Shown: positions 26,601-35,525, counted from the first letter of the stretch. The stretch: DNA of 64,000 bases from Mesostigma viride (GCA_009746045.1 RPFO01000164.1:660712-724711), one strand, 5' to 3'. Program-made: numbers and translations. Notes: generated by a model not told the origin, from the sequence alone.

Positions 26601-29600
26601 GAGGAGGGAGCAGGGAGGAGGGAGCAGGGAGCAGGGAGGAGGGAGGAGGGAGCAGGGAGCAGGGAGCAGGGAGCAGGGAGCAGGGAGCAGGGTCACAGGT
26701 GCTGCAGGTGGCATGTGGGTACCTTGCGTGGTGTTGGCCTGTGTTGGTCGAGCTCTCCGCCACCCTTACTTTACTTGCGTTATACCTTTAAAAAAAATCC
26801 GATCAACTGTCCCACATCTGGCCTCGTTTTACACTCAGTATTGCCAAAAAAAAAAAGGAAACTCTCACCATGGCCACGTGGTTGTGGGGAATATCTCACA
26901 AGGGTTGCGCCTCTCTGTACAGTACGTAATGATGCATGCGGGACAGGCAGGAAGCTCTAACCGAACTGCGCAGCAAAAGGAGGAACCGACCAACCATGCC
27001 CCAAAGCAGCATACCCAACGTGCCCCAAAGCAACATACCTCGGCCGTGGGCTGATACTCCACACTGCGCCGCTGGTGGTCATCCCGAAATAGCGGCTCCG
27101 CCTCATGCGACCCAGCGTCCGGTCGGTGCCCTCCTGCTGCCGCCACCACGGTTGGCCCCCCTGGTGCTGGCGCGTCCCCCCCCTGCCCTGCAATCAGCCC
27201 CTGGCTGTCACTCAGCCCATTTGTGAGCTGACTTGCTGCCGGGATGAGCAGGGGGATGCCCAGGATGGCCAGCTCGGATGTCAGGTGGGCCACCTCCGCA
27301 GTCCACGCGCTCGCTACTAGTAACGCCACGCGGCTGCCTGCACGCACCCGACACGGCACAACACATCGCGGAATTAAACTGAGCTGCCAGAAGGAGGCGG
27401 TTGGACCATCAAGAAACATAGTGCGTACAGGAACTGAGTGCATACAGGAATCGAGTGCGTACAGGAACCCGAGCGCGTACAGGAACGCTAAACAGGTTTC
27501 CTTGGCTGGCATACATGGCGTGCGAGGTGCCGCGGGGGCTGCGGTGAGCACCACTATGAAGTAAATAAATAAATAAATAGATGGATATTATGATCAGCCA
27601 ACACTACTAGATAAAATATGTACTGCCATATGAGCCCATGTGCGACAGCACGGGTCGTGTCGTCAATGGGTGGCTGCTGGGAATCACACCGACAGGACGC
27701 AGAGAGTCGCAAGGGCAGCAGAAAGGGCATTCCCAGTGCCCTCGACGCCACCCAGTGTGCCGAGTGGCCCGTATTGACTTAGTGTGGTGAATGACTTGCG
27801 TGACCATGCCACCCTCGTTGCTGGCAACAGGCACCCGCACACGGCAAGAGCAATCATCCACGAACAGAAGCCGGATGCGTTTCATGGATGAATGGGAGCC
27901 CGGAACATGCTTACATTCATACATGGACATTGACTGACTACAATGCAGAATACTGAATCCAAGATCTAGATAATAACGATAATATCTTGCGTGTGGGTGA
28001 TGAGAAACACATCACGTATCATGCATGCATGATGGCATGGCTGCGGTGGTGCGGCATGCACCTTGCTGCGCAGGCGCCAGCAGGTAATGCAGCACCTCCC
28101 GGTGGTCCCTCAGCGGCAGCATGCGGTACTCCACCTGCGCCGACCAATGTGTGCTCCGGTGCCGCAGATACTCCTCCGCGCTGACCGCGACGCGCCGGCC
28201 GCCGTGCACGGTGACGTCATTCACGCCCGGGTGATGCCCCACGAAGGATACACGGATCGGGCCAGACCCCCCCCCGTTGGCCCCCCCTTGCCGAGCATGC
28301 CGATCCCTGCCGCCATCCCCTCCCCTGCTGCCACCTGCGCGCGCCGCCGTCACCCTCAGGACGGCGTCCAAGGCGTCGCAGAACATGGGCAGGCCGCCCG
28401 GGGTGAACTGGAGTCCCCACACGACAATCTCCCCCACCGGGAGCGCCTTGTCCCTGGCCACCTCGGACAGGGTGGCCACCTGCACGGTGAGCGAGAGGGG
28501 CAGGCGCAGCACGTGGGCGGTGTTGTGCGTCCACGCCTGCACGTGCGCCAAGGACCCCACTCCGGGGACGTTGTCGTGGATGGCCAGCGCCAGCGCGTCC
28601 CTCGCTTGGTCCATTTCGCAGACCACGATATCGGCGAGGGGCGCGGCCATGGCCTCAAGGAACTCAGACTCGATGTCCTCGAGGGAGGAGACCTCGAGGG
28701 CCAGCGCGCGCCGCGTCGCGCCCAGCGTGGTCCTGCACGCGTACAACGTTGGGTCGGAGGGTCGTTGGGCATGAGCATGAGCGTCAGCGTGGTCCTGCGC
28801 AGACAGTAGGGGACAGGAATCCGCCTAGGTATGGGCACGGGTGTGGTCGTGCGCGCACCTGAGGCCTGGGCATGGGCCTGGGCATGAGCATGGCATGCCC
28901 CTGCGTCGAGCCATTGTAGAGGTTTACGGTTCATCATTGTGTGGCAGGATGAGGGGTTCGCCATTCCATCCCTTGCAAAAGTACTTTGGGTCCATGACGG
29001 AACATGAAGGGGGAGGGGGGGGGGGGGGGCGCGGGGAGAAAAAGTCATATTCTAGATCCACCATCCGTAACACATTCTAGATCCACCATCCGTAACACAT
29101 TCTAGATCCACCATCCGTAACACATTCTAGATCCACCATCCGTAAAAACAGAAATGGACAAGAAGCAGTCCACAAAATAGACTGTTTGCGACCTAACCGC
29201 CGCGTTACCTCTAGTGAATGAGGATGGCGGCGTGCCTCATGCGTGTTTTCCTATAATGACAAGCCAATCTGTTGACTGTACCTATAGTGACCACTCTTTA
29301 CCTATAGTGACCACTCTTTACCTATAGTGAACGATGATCGCAGTGTGCTCCAGCGCTAGGTTCTGGTAGCGGATGAGAGCCGCCGCGTACGCCAGCTGCG
29401 GGGAGGTGAAGTGGACCACCGAGAAAGGGGGGGAAGCCTGCCAGGGGGAAGGGGAGGGAAGAAGGTGGAGGGGTGGAGCGGAGCAGAGGTTTTAAAGGGT
29501 GGAAGGGTTGTAAGGGGTGTGAGGATTGTAAGTGGTGCGAGGGGTGGAAGGAATAAAGGGGTGGCAGGGGACAAGGGGAATGTGAAAACCATGGGTTGAT

Positions 29601-32600
29601 GAGAGGCGGACATCTCACAATACAGCTCAGCACGAACATCGCAAACCAAGGGGTGAAGCAAGGGTGGATGGTTTCGGTCACTGTAGCAGGTTGATCACTG
29701 TAATGTGGAGGGCCAGGTCGTGCATGCCTTGCGCCATAAGGCCGTGCTAGCTTGCCAACGTCATTTCAATCGGCAAACTTGGCAAGGCGTGGTTGTGCCT
29801 GCCATGACCCTGAGTGTATGATTGCAAGTCCGGGGCTCCCAACATCCTCAAGACCTCAACCATTGCATGCAAATTCATCGCACACAAAATTTGACGCACA
29901 CAACATTCAATGCACAAGAATTCATGGCACACAAATATCCTCTACAAAAAGCTTTACAGACAACCCTTCTCTCCGACAACTCACACAAGCCTTCCCAGCT
30001 TTTTTTGTCCCTATAGACGCCTTCCCTATCGGTGCAAACCTGCCGCCTAGCTTGGCCCGTCTGGATCGCCCAGCAGATATCTGAGATATCGACGCAAGCA
30101 TGTGGCCTACACTGCGCGCCCGAACAAGATGGCCTCAGCCAGCAAGACAACATACCGCAATGCCTGGTCCATAATCAATCTTTCCCGGTTGCTACATACT
30201 GGACCAAACATATGCCTGTGCCCTGCAGGGAAGCCGTGCACCACTGTTATCTACGTAGTGGCTCATAAGCCCTGTTATGAGGTGCTTTACTACCCCCTGT
30301 TATGAGGTGCTTTACTACCCCCTGTTATGAGGTGCTTTACTACGCACTGTCATTAGGTGCTTTACTACGCCCTGTTATTTGGTGCTTTACTAAGCCCTGA
30401 AATGAGGTGCTTCACTACGCCCTGTTATGAGGTGCTTTGCTACGCCCTGTTATGAGGTGCTTTACTACGCCATGTTATGAGGTGCTTTACTACGCCCTGT
30501 TATTTGGTGCTTTACTACGCCCTGTTATGAGGTGCTTTGCTACGCCCTGTTATGAGGTGCTTTACTACCCCCTGTTATTTGGTGCTTTACTACGCCCTGT
30601 TATGAGGTGCTTCACTACGCCCTGTTATGAGGTGCTTTACTACGCCCTGTTATGAGGTGCTTTACTACGCCCTGTTATGAGGTGCTTTACTACGCCCTGT
30701 TATTTGGTGCTTTACTACGCCCTGTTATGAGGTGCTTTACTACGCCCTGTCATTAGGTGCTTTACTACGCCCTGTTATGAGGTGCTTTGCTACGCCCTGT
30801 TATGAGGTGCTTTACTACCCCCTGTTATTTGGTGCTTTACTACGCCCTGTTATGAGGTGCTTCACTACGCCCTGTTATGAGGTGCTTTACTACGCCCTGT
30901 TATGAGGTGCTTTACTACGCCCTGTTATTTGGTGCTTTACTACGCCCTGTTATGAGGTGCTTTACTACGCCCTGTCATTAGGTGCTTTACTACGCCCTGT
31001 TATGAGGTGCTTTACTACGCCCTGTCATTAGGTGCTGTACTACGCTCTGTACACACGCGCCACGTGGCGGGCATGCAACCCTCTGTCGGTGCGGGAAACC
31101 AACTCGCCTTGCCCAGCACCAGAAGCACCAGAAGCACCATGCGACACTGCCAGAGCGCCTACCTGTGCCAGCGCAAGAAAACATGACGAGCACCGTACGG
31201 CACCGCTGCCTGCACATACCTGTTCCAGCACAAGAAGCATGCATCACCTTTCACCAGCCCTGTGCACAATGTGCAACGGGGTGGGCAGGCAACCCTTTGA
31301 CGCTGCTGGCAAGCGTACATTGGCCAGCACCCATAGCACCATCCACTGAAGCATAAAAAGTCACTACTTCAAGTACATGATAGAGTGCCTACCTTGATCA
31401 GCACATCCATGACCGACAGCGTCAGCTTCATGGGCGCGGACACGTCCAGCAGCACATCAGGCTCCGGCAGCCACTGCGAGGTGACATGCTTCCTGCCCCC
31501 CCCTTGCCCCTGTGGACAGCCACAAGACCAAGCACAGTGATGATTGCCAGTAAGAGGCCGTGGTTCGTCAAGCGAAAATGCATCTGACTCCGCTGGGGTG
31601 GCAGTCGAGCCAGCCATGTGCAGTTTCTCGGGGCACGGGGAGAGTGCTGCCTTCCCACCTCAGTTGCTACGTAGGCAGAGGTGTCGCATGCCCGGCTGAA
31701 CAGATAGTAAGATTACAGCTCACAAGATGCAAACCTGCCCGCCAGCAAGCATTGCCGGACACAGTTAGCCTCGGACGATTCACTTGCTGCTGAACAAAGT
31801 CACCGCTCCAACGGCCAGCTTTGGCAACCAGCACAACCCAGGAATATCTAGTAATTGCACAAGGAAACACCCCACCCAAACCCATTATGTCCCTCTCAAC
31901 TTGCCCTTTTCCTGGCCAGCATTGGCTATTATTATTACTATTGATAATATTATAATTATTATTAACAGAGTACTATTGCTAGAGCACCACAAAGCGTGAC
32001 GTACCGACGCGCCAAACATCCCCCCCTGCAGGGTGTCCATTGCGGTGTCGACAAACCAGACCACGTTGTCCTCCACGTTGTTGTCCTGCTCGTCGCCGCC
32101 GGCGCCGCTGGCACTGCTGGTCGAGAATCGGTCCTTGGCGTGGGTGGCCACCAGGACAGTGACGGAGGCGTACTGGGCCGACAGGGACTGGGGGCGATGA
32201 GCACGGCAGTGGTGAACAAGATGTTGATAACCAAGATGATGGCAGGTAGCGGGCGGACGATAGGCAGTACAGTAAGCACACGATGGCAGGTGGCGGGCGA
32301 TAGGCGGTAGGGTGAGCACCAGGGAGATAGCCGAGGGTGTTCCCCCCACAGTGGCGGTAGAGGTTGTCGTGGTAGCAGGCATACACGTTGTTAGTAGTGA
32401 TAGTGTTTGATAGTTGTTAATGGTGATAGTGGTTGTTATGGTAGCAGGCATACATGTTGTTAGTAGTGAATAGTGCTTGATAGTCGTTCGTGGTAATAGT
32501 AGTTGTACTTGTAGCAGGCATACACGTTTGATGGCAGCAGGTGGTCGGTAACCAGAGGGATTAGCACAATGGTGGCGAGCAGGGAAACAATGGGAAAGGG

Positions 32601-33833
32601 CGGTGTGTGGGAATGGAGACTGGTGCAGACATGCTCAAAGGAACGGTAGCTGGGCTTTATGGGCTTGAGGGTAGCATGGGCTTGAGGGTAGCTGGGCTGA
32701 GAGGGAGGGGCGTAAGTAGCACAACGGGCCTGTGATGGTAAAACGAGTGGACATGGCGACATACAAGTGAGGATGCAGAGGTGGTGACTGGGTGGTTTGG
32801 GCAGCGCTGCATATAAGGAGGGGAAAATTGCGAGAATGCGATTCCAGGCGCCTGACAATGACAGTCGTCACACGTTTGGAGTGCAGGGCAGCGCTAGAGA
32901 CAGCGCATTCTCCCCCGACCGGCTCAGCAGGGTTGGATGCTTTGATAACAGTTTTAAGACAAGGAGGCTTGCATCATTCCTGGCCGGACATCCCCTGCAT
33001 TCTTGACCTTGACATCATTGTTTCATGCCTGGGAGGGATTTGCACGTGCACTACCACCTGGGTAAATTGAGTTGAAACTTTTGATACTACTACCAATCAG
33101 CTCAAACTAGCTAATATTTTAGCTAAAAGTGGCAATTTGAGATGGATATCGAGGTATCGGGGTCTCAAAAGGAGAATAAAGAAAGCGGGCGTGTGCAATG
33201 TAGAAAGCGGTGGCCTCTTGGAGGCAATTGCCTCGTGGGCACGTGCGATGAGCTGCCCCAAGTTAGGCAATGGTTACCCTGCGTGTCCTGGGAGTAGACC
33301 ATGTAGCGAGAGACGTGGGATTAGACTAACATCCAGGCTTTTGACCAAAATTGCAGACTGACAGCGCAATGAGTAACGTAAGGGTCTACCACTTAACCGG
33401 CATGTACCTACGCCGAGTATGCTACTATTTGTGTATTTATACAGCCTGGTCGTGAAAGAAGCTACATTTCACGCAAGCTCACCTGGACCAGCGTTGCCAG
33501 CCCATTGATGAAGTACTCTGTGACGTCCAAGTCGGACGGGCTGACGACGATGCATGCCGTCAACCCGGCCAGAACGGTGTCGTTGTGTGCGGCTTGCTGC
33601 CGTGCAGCATTACGCGCAGCGCTTCTGGCGGACTGCGTTCGAGATTCCAACCAGCCGGGCTTATCGAGCAGCTTGGGGCTGTCAACGAGGTGAGCGATTG
33701 ACAAGCCCTCCCTTGATGGAGGCGGGTTGTTGACTACATAGAGAAGCCACGCAAGCCCCAGCAGAGCTGCTGCAAACGGTGCACAATTTCTACATCTATT
33801 GGGCTTCCCGCGGCGCTCGGATGAGCGCATCAT
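5359..33833 (-). CDS. GT4-like + GT2 + carbohydrate-binding-like protein, 15 exons
   Basis: Exons in transcription order: 33833-33483, 32187-32005, 31509-31393, 29437-29322, 28732-28062, 27337-27039, 24508-24260, 23862-23755, 21810-21438, 10886-10654, 9844-9628, 8663-8590, 8244-8188, 6419-6336, 5640-5359. They total 3,414 nt (1,137 aa) and every junction keeps frame. Residues 18-34 form a signal anchor, predicting a type II Golgi protein. Residues about 90-600 look like a GT4 (GT-B) enzyme, with VVWGLQFTPGGLPMFCDAL and AILGIPLLIPAAS. Residues 647-880 are a GT2 (GT-A) domain: VTVVVVHHN, GAARNAGAARAQGDYLLFMDDDN split across exon 9, and GEDWELFARA. Residues about 941-1103 resemble a beta-sandwich carbohydrate-binding domain (NPSF, GWAMFGEGY, GTHDW, VWFDEVVV). 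The product likely glycosylates secreted or cell-wall glycans; donor and acceptor are unknown. GT4 catalytic competence is doubtful because the EX7E motif is off-register. Confidence 0.85.
5641..6335 (-). other. intron 14 of the GT4-GT2 gene
   Basis: 695 bp, donor GTAGGG, acceptor CAG. One of few introns in the gene in which no clear tandem array was noticed. Confidence 0.7.
6336..6419 (-). CDS. exon 14 of the GT4-GT2 gene (residues 1017-1044)
   Basis: 84 nt, phase 0 at both ends. Encodes NPHYSLYLDLNYADGTE, the strand pair typical of carbohydrate-binding-like modules just before a GTHDW block. Confidence 0.85.
7137..7430 (+). repeat. 21-bp/18-bp minisatellite in intron 13
   Basis: About 14 units of GAGTGGGACATGGCCATGG type, mixing 21-bp and 18-bp variants (ACATGGCC, ACGTGACC). 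It lies wholly inside intron 13 (8187-6420) of the glycosyltransferase gene. Open frames across it are artefacts of unit lengths divisible by three. Confidence 0.95.
8041..8210 (-). repeat. triplicated exon-13 end with its splice donor
   Basis: The exon end plus donor (CAGCAAG then GCAAGT) at 8188/8187 is repeated at 8121/8120 (again GC donor) and at 8058/8057 (GT donor, GTATGT). Spacings are 67 and 63 bp. Only the first copy, a GC-AG intron of the classic AG|GCAAGT form, joins in frame to exon 14; the others shift frame by one. Confidence 0.85.
8188..8244 (-). CDS. exon 13 of the GT4-GT2 gene (residues 998-1016)
   Basis: 57 nt, phase 0. Encodes VVDLHQSLPMPIFVAAHSK, which matches the V-x-LNQ-x-x-P-x-PI-x-V-x-G-x-SK pattern of carbohydrate-binding-like modules next to glycosyltransferases. 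It uses a GC splice donor. Confidence 0.82.
8590..8663 (-). CDS. exon 12 of the GT4-GT2 gene (residues 973-997)
   Basis: 74 nt between CAG acceptor and GTAAGG donor, completing the split codon left by exon 11. Encodes ...GASTPPCALHMLSMSTSE. Small and weakly conserved; supported mainly by frame continuity. Confidence 0.72.
9385..9540 (-). mobile_element. short interspersed element, copy B, in intron 11
   Basis: Degraded reverse-oriented relative of 2335-2506 and 45046-45213. It shares the CGTGGGCACCAATA, GGCGCCCT and CTTCTCTCACTGCC blocks. It is an insertion into intron 11 (9627-8664) of the glycosyltransferase gene. Confidence 0.6.
9628..9844 (-). CDS. exon 11 of the GT4-GT2 gene (residues 901-972)
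   Basis: 217 nt, acceptor ACACAG, donor GTGCGC followed by a 16-base G run. Links the GT2 domain to the carbohydrate-binding-like domain, which starts at NMMVNPSF and continues GWAMFGEGYLL. Confidence 0.85.
10139..10210 (+). repeat. 19-bp tandem repeat in intron 10
   Basis: Four units of CTCGTGACAGTGTGAGTGC type inside intron 10 (10653-9845). Confidence 0.85.
10654..10886 (-). CDS. exon 10 of the GT4-GT2 gene (residues 823-900)
   Basis: 233 nt. Encodes the GT2 catalytic-base region (GEDWELFARATLRGY) and the LFWYRRSPGSLSHS block usual at the end of this GT2 type. Completes the split Ala codon from exon 9 although that exon lies 10.5 kb away. The donor GTTGGC is weak, so the end could shift by a few bases. 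Confidence 0.85.
11029..11550 (+). repeat. 24-bp minisatellite in intron 9
   Basis: About 21-22 units of GTGGTAGCRCGAATATAATA plus four variable bases (CCAT, ACAT, ACAA). Variation sits at one purine and at the last bases. It starts about 140 bp from the exon 10 acceptor, in the same intron as the 37-bp array. Confidence 0.95.
11551..12067 (+). other. unique sequence between two arrays in intron 9
   Basis: About 500 bp of non-repetitive intronic DNA separating the 24-bp and 37-bp arrays. No exon or element was recognised. Confidence 0.6.
12068..21421 (+). repeat. 37-bp minisatellite, about 250 copies, in intron 9
   Basis: The 9.35-kb array repeats a 37-bp unit starting GGGTCACAAACAATACAACA and ending ACAACTT. 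Units differ almost only at bases 4-5 (TC, TT or CT), and a minority are 36 bp with a single T there. It ends 17 bp from the exon 9 splice donor at 21437. The unit lacks stops in all three plus frames and 37 is not a multiple of three, so each frame stays open for over 3,000 codons; these are not genes. Confidence 0.98.
21438..21810 (-). CDS. exon 9 of the GT4-GT2 gene (residues 699-822)
   Basis: 373 nt, acceptor CACAG, donor GTGGGT. Core of the GT2 domain: LGAARNAGAARA, the metal-binding DXD-like MDDDN (D737-D739) and YGDATALIRRDAFVALGGF, a usual acceptor-side block. Confidence 0.92.
21956..22165. mobile_element. tail-to-tail pair of Penelope-like element ends in intron 8
   Basis: The left end reads TCAATGAGACAA then GCGCAGGCC and about 55 bp resembling the element 3' end. 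The right end is the reverse complement (GGCCTGCGCTGG, TTGTCTCATTGA). About 210 bp in all. It could be taken for a small inverted-repeat transposon, but both ends match the Penelope-like tail at 42586 and 48147. No clear flanking duplication was seen. Confidence 0.65.
22556..23551 (+). repeat. 15-bp minisatellite in intron 8
   Basis: About 66 units of TTGTACTGTGCTGTG with rare variants (ATG, TTG) inside intron 8 (23754-21811). Unit length divisible by three yields meaningless Cys/Leu/Tyr/Val frames. Confidence 0.97.
23755..23862 (-). CDS. exon 8 of the GT4-GT2 gene (residues 663-698)
   Basis: 108 nt, phase 0. Encodes ATLQLVVVDNGSDLPEV, the second strand of the GT2 nucleotide-binding fold. 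Confidence 0.92.
24260..24508 (-). CDS. exon 7 of the GT4-GT2 gene (residues 580-662)
   Basis: 249 nt, acceptor TGGCAG, donor GTACGA. Spans the end of the GT4-like domain, a linker, and the first GT2 strand (PPPVTVVVVHHNRPSLL). It therefore shows directly that the two domains are one polypeptide. Confidence 0.92.
24697..26692 (+). repeat. 7-bp microsatellite in intron 6
   Basis: About 280 units of GGTAGCA with clustered variants (GGGAGCA, GGGCGCA, GGAGGAG). Inside intron 6 (27038-24509). The minus strand gives long heptad frames (LLPATCY) in two frames; these are not proteins. Confidence 0.97.
27010..27041 (-). repeat. duplicated exon-6 splice donor
   Basis: The donor GTATGTTGCTTTGGGGCA at 27038 is repeated 24 bp downstream as GTATGCTGCTTTGGGGCA at 27014. 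Confidence 0.8.
27039..27337 (-). CDS. exon 6 of the GT4-GT2 gene (residues 480-579)
   Basis: 299 nt. Encodes the GT4 C-terminal nucleotide-sugar site region: SRVALLVASAWTAEV and SELAILGIPLLIPAAS. In active GT4 enzymes two Glu are eight positions apart (EX7E); here Glu pairs are seven apart. Confidence 0.88.
27421..27487 (+). repeat. 17-18-bp tandem repeat in intron 5
   Basis: Four units of GTGCGTACAGGAACTGA type inside intron 5 (28061-27338). A short AAAT run follows at 27560-27580. Confidence 0.85.
28062..28732 (-). CDS. exon 5 of the GT4-GT2 gene (residues 256-480)
   Basis: 671 nt, the largest exon, acceptor GTGCAG, donor GTGCAT. Covers the middle of the GT4-like domain, including VVWGLQFTPGGLPMFCDAL (equivalent to the GRLEpRKG strand-loop) and IRVSFVGHHPGV. 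A Gly/Arg-rich insertion separates them. Confidence 0.88.
28732..28803 (-). repeat. duplicated exon-5 acceptor
   Basis: GCAG followed by GACCACGCTG occurs at the exon 5 start (28732) and again 62 bp upstream at 28794. A weaker third copy lies near 28850. Confidence 0.7.
29049..29145 (+). repeat. 25-bp tandem repeat in intron 4
   Basis: Four units of ATTCTAGATCCACCATCCGT plus AACAC inside intron 4 (29321-28733), following a G-rich run at 29015-29035. Confidence 0.92.
29279..29330 (-). repeat. triplicated exon-4 splice donor
   Basis: TCACTATAG followed by GTAAAGAGTGG is repeated exactly every 20 bp. Donors fall at 29321, 29301 and 29281 (the last GTACAG). Using the second or third would add 20 or 40 nt and change frame. 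Confidence 0.92.
29322..29437 (-). CDS. exon 4 of the GT4-GT2 gene (residues 218-256)
   Basis: 116 nt. Encodes FSVVHFTSPQLAYAAALIR, the DVVHxHx strand of the GT4 N-terminal Rossmann fold, and HTAIIVHY. Confidence 0.88.
30266..31046 (+). repeat. 25-bp minisatellite in intron 3
   Basis: About 31 units of CTTTACTACGCCCTGTTATG plus AGGTG, with TTTGGTG and CATTAGGTG variants occurring in a repeated higher-order pattern. Inside intron 3 (31392-29438). Confidence 0.96.
31393..31509 (-). CDS. exon 3 of the GT4-GT2 gene (residues 179-217)
   Basis: 117 nt, acceptor CCACAG, donor GTAGGC. Encodes VTSQWLPEPDVLLDVSAPMK. The acceptor sits in a G-rich stretch; other AG choices would break frame. Confidence 0.8.
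32005..32187 (-). CDS. exon 2 of the GT4-GT2 gene (residues 118-178)
   Basis: 183 nt, phase 0. Encodes YASVTVLVATHAK, a Rossmann strand of the GT4-like domain, then an acidic loop and NVVWFVDTAM. Confidence 0.85.
32373..32530 (+). repeat. 69-bp tandem repeat in intron 1
   Basis: About 2.3 units beginning GTAGCAGGCATACA at 32373, 32441 and 32511, inside intron 1 (33482-32188). Confidence 0.85.
33483..33833 (-). CDS. exon 1 of the GT4-GT2 gene (residues 1-117)
   Basis: Two adjacent ATGs open the frame (33833 and 33830). A basic N-terminus (RRGKPNRCR) precedes a hydrophobic helix (AAALLGLAWLLYVV), the layout of a type II signal anchor. A stem region follows, then LTACIVVSPSDLDVTEYFIN, the first GT4-like strand. 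Donor GTGAGC at 33482. Confidence 0.88.
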
Positions 33834-34675
33834 TGTTCGGACAACTTCATGAAGCTATTTCCCGCTCCGTCTTCCACAATGCTGCAGTCCGAGCCATACC
33901 ACAAGCCGTTGCCCCATGCCCAGGGCCCCTAGTGTCTAAATCTGTAATGCTGATAAATTGGAAGTTGCTACATGGAGTATTGCCTTGGGGATTGTTGCAG
34001 TTTTGTGGTGTTCAGTCTGCTCGTTTCAGTCACGGGCATCGTCACCAGTCCGTTTTAAAGTTCTTGGATACGCGTTCGGGGCTAGCGTATGCATTGCACG
34101 GCTAATTTACAGTGCCATCGCCAGATTAACCGTGCATGAGGTTGGAGTCCCGCCAAATCCGTCACATGCTGTTGGCTACTGTAGAGAGCCAAGAGAGAGC
34201 TTACAATTGTCAACGCTTGTGGCGACGTTCTATGACCGGCGTGAAATCCAACTGTCTGACTGACTGACTGGCGACGTTCTGTGGGCGTTACGAGGTTCAG
34301 ACATCAGTTGGGAGTACGACGCAGATCTACAAGTCCCCACAACGCGCCGCTATTGTGCTGTACAACTGACATGTACGTCGTTCATGGCTTCACCGTCCAC
34401 AACAGCCCAAGTTCCTGCTCGCATCTCCACCGCTTAGAATTGCACAACGTGTAAGTACAGACCCAAACCCGTTGGGACCAAATTTGGGGTTCTGTTGGCC
34501 TGGCCCAGAGCATGGGCTCGATAACTTATCGATGCCCCCACGAGGAAGGTTATAATATGGGATCTACATTCCTCACGGGGGTAATCTGTAAAGCTATGGC
34601 AACGAGCTGTCAGCTGTGATAAGTAAGCTAGCTAATAGGCCACCTTCTCAAATTATTCTATAAGATTACGCCGCC
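33834..34675. promoter_or_regulatory. divergent promoter region
   Basis: 842 bp separates the start codons of two divergently transcribed genes, so both promoters should lie here. No specific binding site is claimed. A TATAAG occurs 20 bp before the plus-strand ATG, too close to act as a TATA box unless the leader is minimal. Confidence 0.55.
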
Positions 34676-35182
34676 ATGTCACAGTCTAGGAGCCCATTCT
34701 GGGCTCCCCGTAATTCGCATTCTCGTTTTGATATGGGGATTTCCAACGTTGACAAATCACGCTTCTTGCATGACAGTTCGTTGGGTCTTGACGGGACTTG
34801 GGACAAAAGCTTGGATATGCATGCGTCCCAGCGGAGGACATCAGGCCCAAAGGTGACCACTTCTAGGGGTGCTCGACCGGTGTCGGCGCGCCCAATGTCC
34901 AGTTTGGCATCCAGTAAAGACAGCATAAACGAAGACTACCGCTTCCTACAAGAGTATCGCGTGGACAATAATATATCTATGGGCCGTGCAGTACGTCCGA
35001 AATCAGCTCCCCGTGAAAGGCTCCCTGGAATGCGAGCTAAGGCAGATCCTAAATTATCTTTGTCACAGATCATCGACGATCATCGAAGCCCCGACCATCG
35101 ATTAGAGAAGGTGAATCTGGCCTCGTTCAGGCTCGAAGACAGCATGGCGGGACGGAGGGAGCGTAGCAGCAGATCATTTCAG
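34676..35182 (+). CDS. exon 1 of an unrecognised Ser/Arg-rich protein
   Basis: The ATG sits in a good context (GCCGCC before it). 169 codons lead to a GTAAGC donor. The product is polar and rich in Ser, Arg and Pro, with RPVSARP and RPKSAPRERLPG motifs and no predicted membrane segment. RPKSAP-type motifs occur in some ciliary proteins, but that is not enough to assign a function. Exon 2 is proposed at 35799-35892; later exons are not found. Confidence 0.7.
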
Positions 35183-35436
35183 GTAAGCGGAGATGCGTGT
35201 CATGTTTTCGTGGTGGAGCCAGTCTGGGTGGCGGGTGTTTCGGTCGGGTTTCCAAAAGGTCTCCAGCCCGTTCCTTGGGACATGATCAGGTCAGGGCGCG
35301 CATTTGATCACCGGCGGCCATGAATCCAGTAATGGTGACGTGCGTTTTCCACCATCAGCCCTCGCTTTGTCAACAGAAAACAGAGAGCAAGACCATGTGA
35401 GCATGATTCTTTTTTCCTTTTTATTTCCTTTTTTTT

Positions 35437-35467
35437 TCGTGTGTGTGTGTGTGTGCGCGCGCGTGCG

Positions 35468-35523
<56 letters not shown>
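35437..35523 (+). repeat. GT microsatellite
   Basis: Interrupted GT run following a T-rich tract in the proposed intron 1 (35183-35798) of the plus-strand gene. Confidence 0.97.

Positions 35524-35525
<2 letters not shown>

Noticed and set aside
23978-26763. Long LLPATCY heptad proteins on the minus strand
   Set aside because: Products of a 7-bp microsatellite. Only the non-repetitive tail of one frame (24508-24260) is a real exon.
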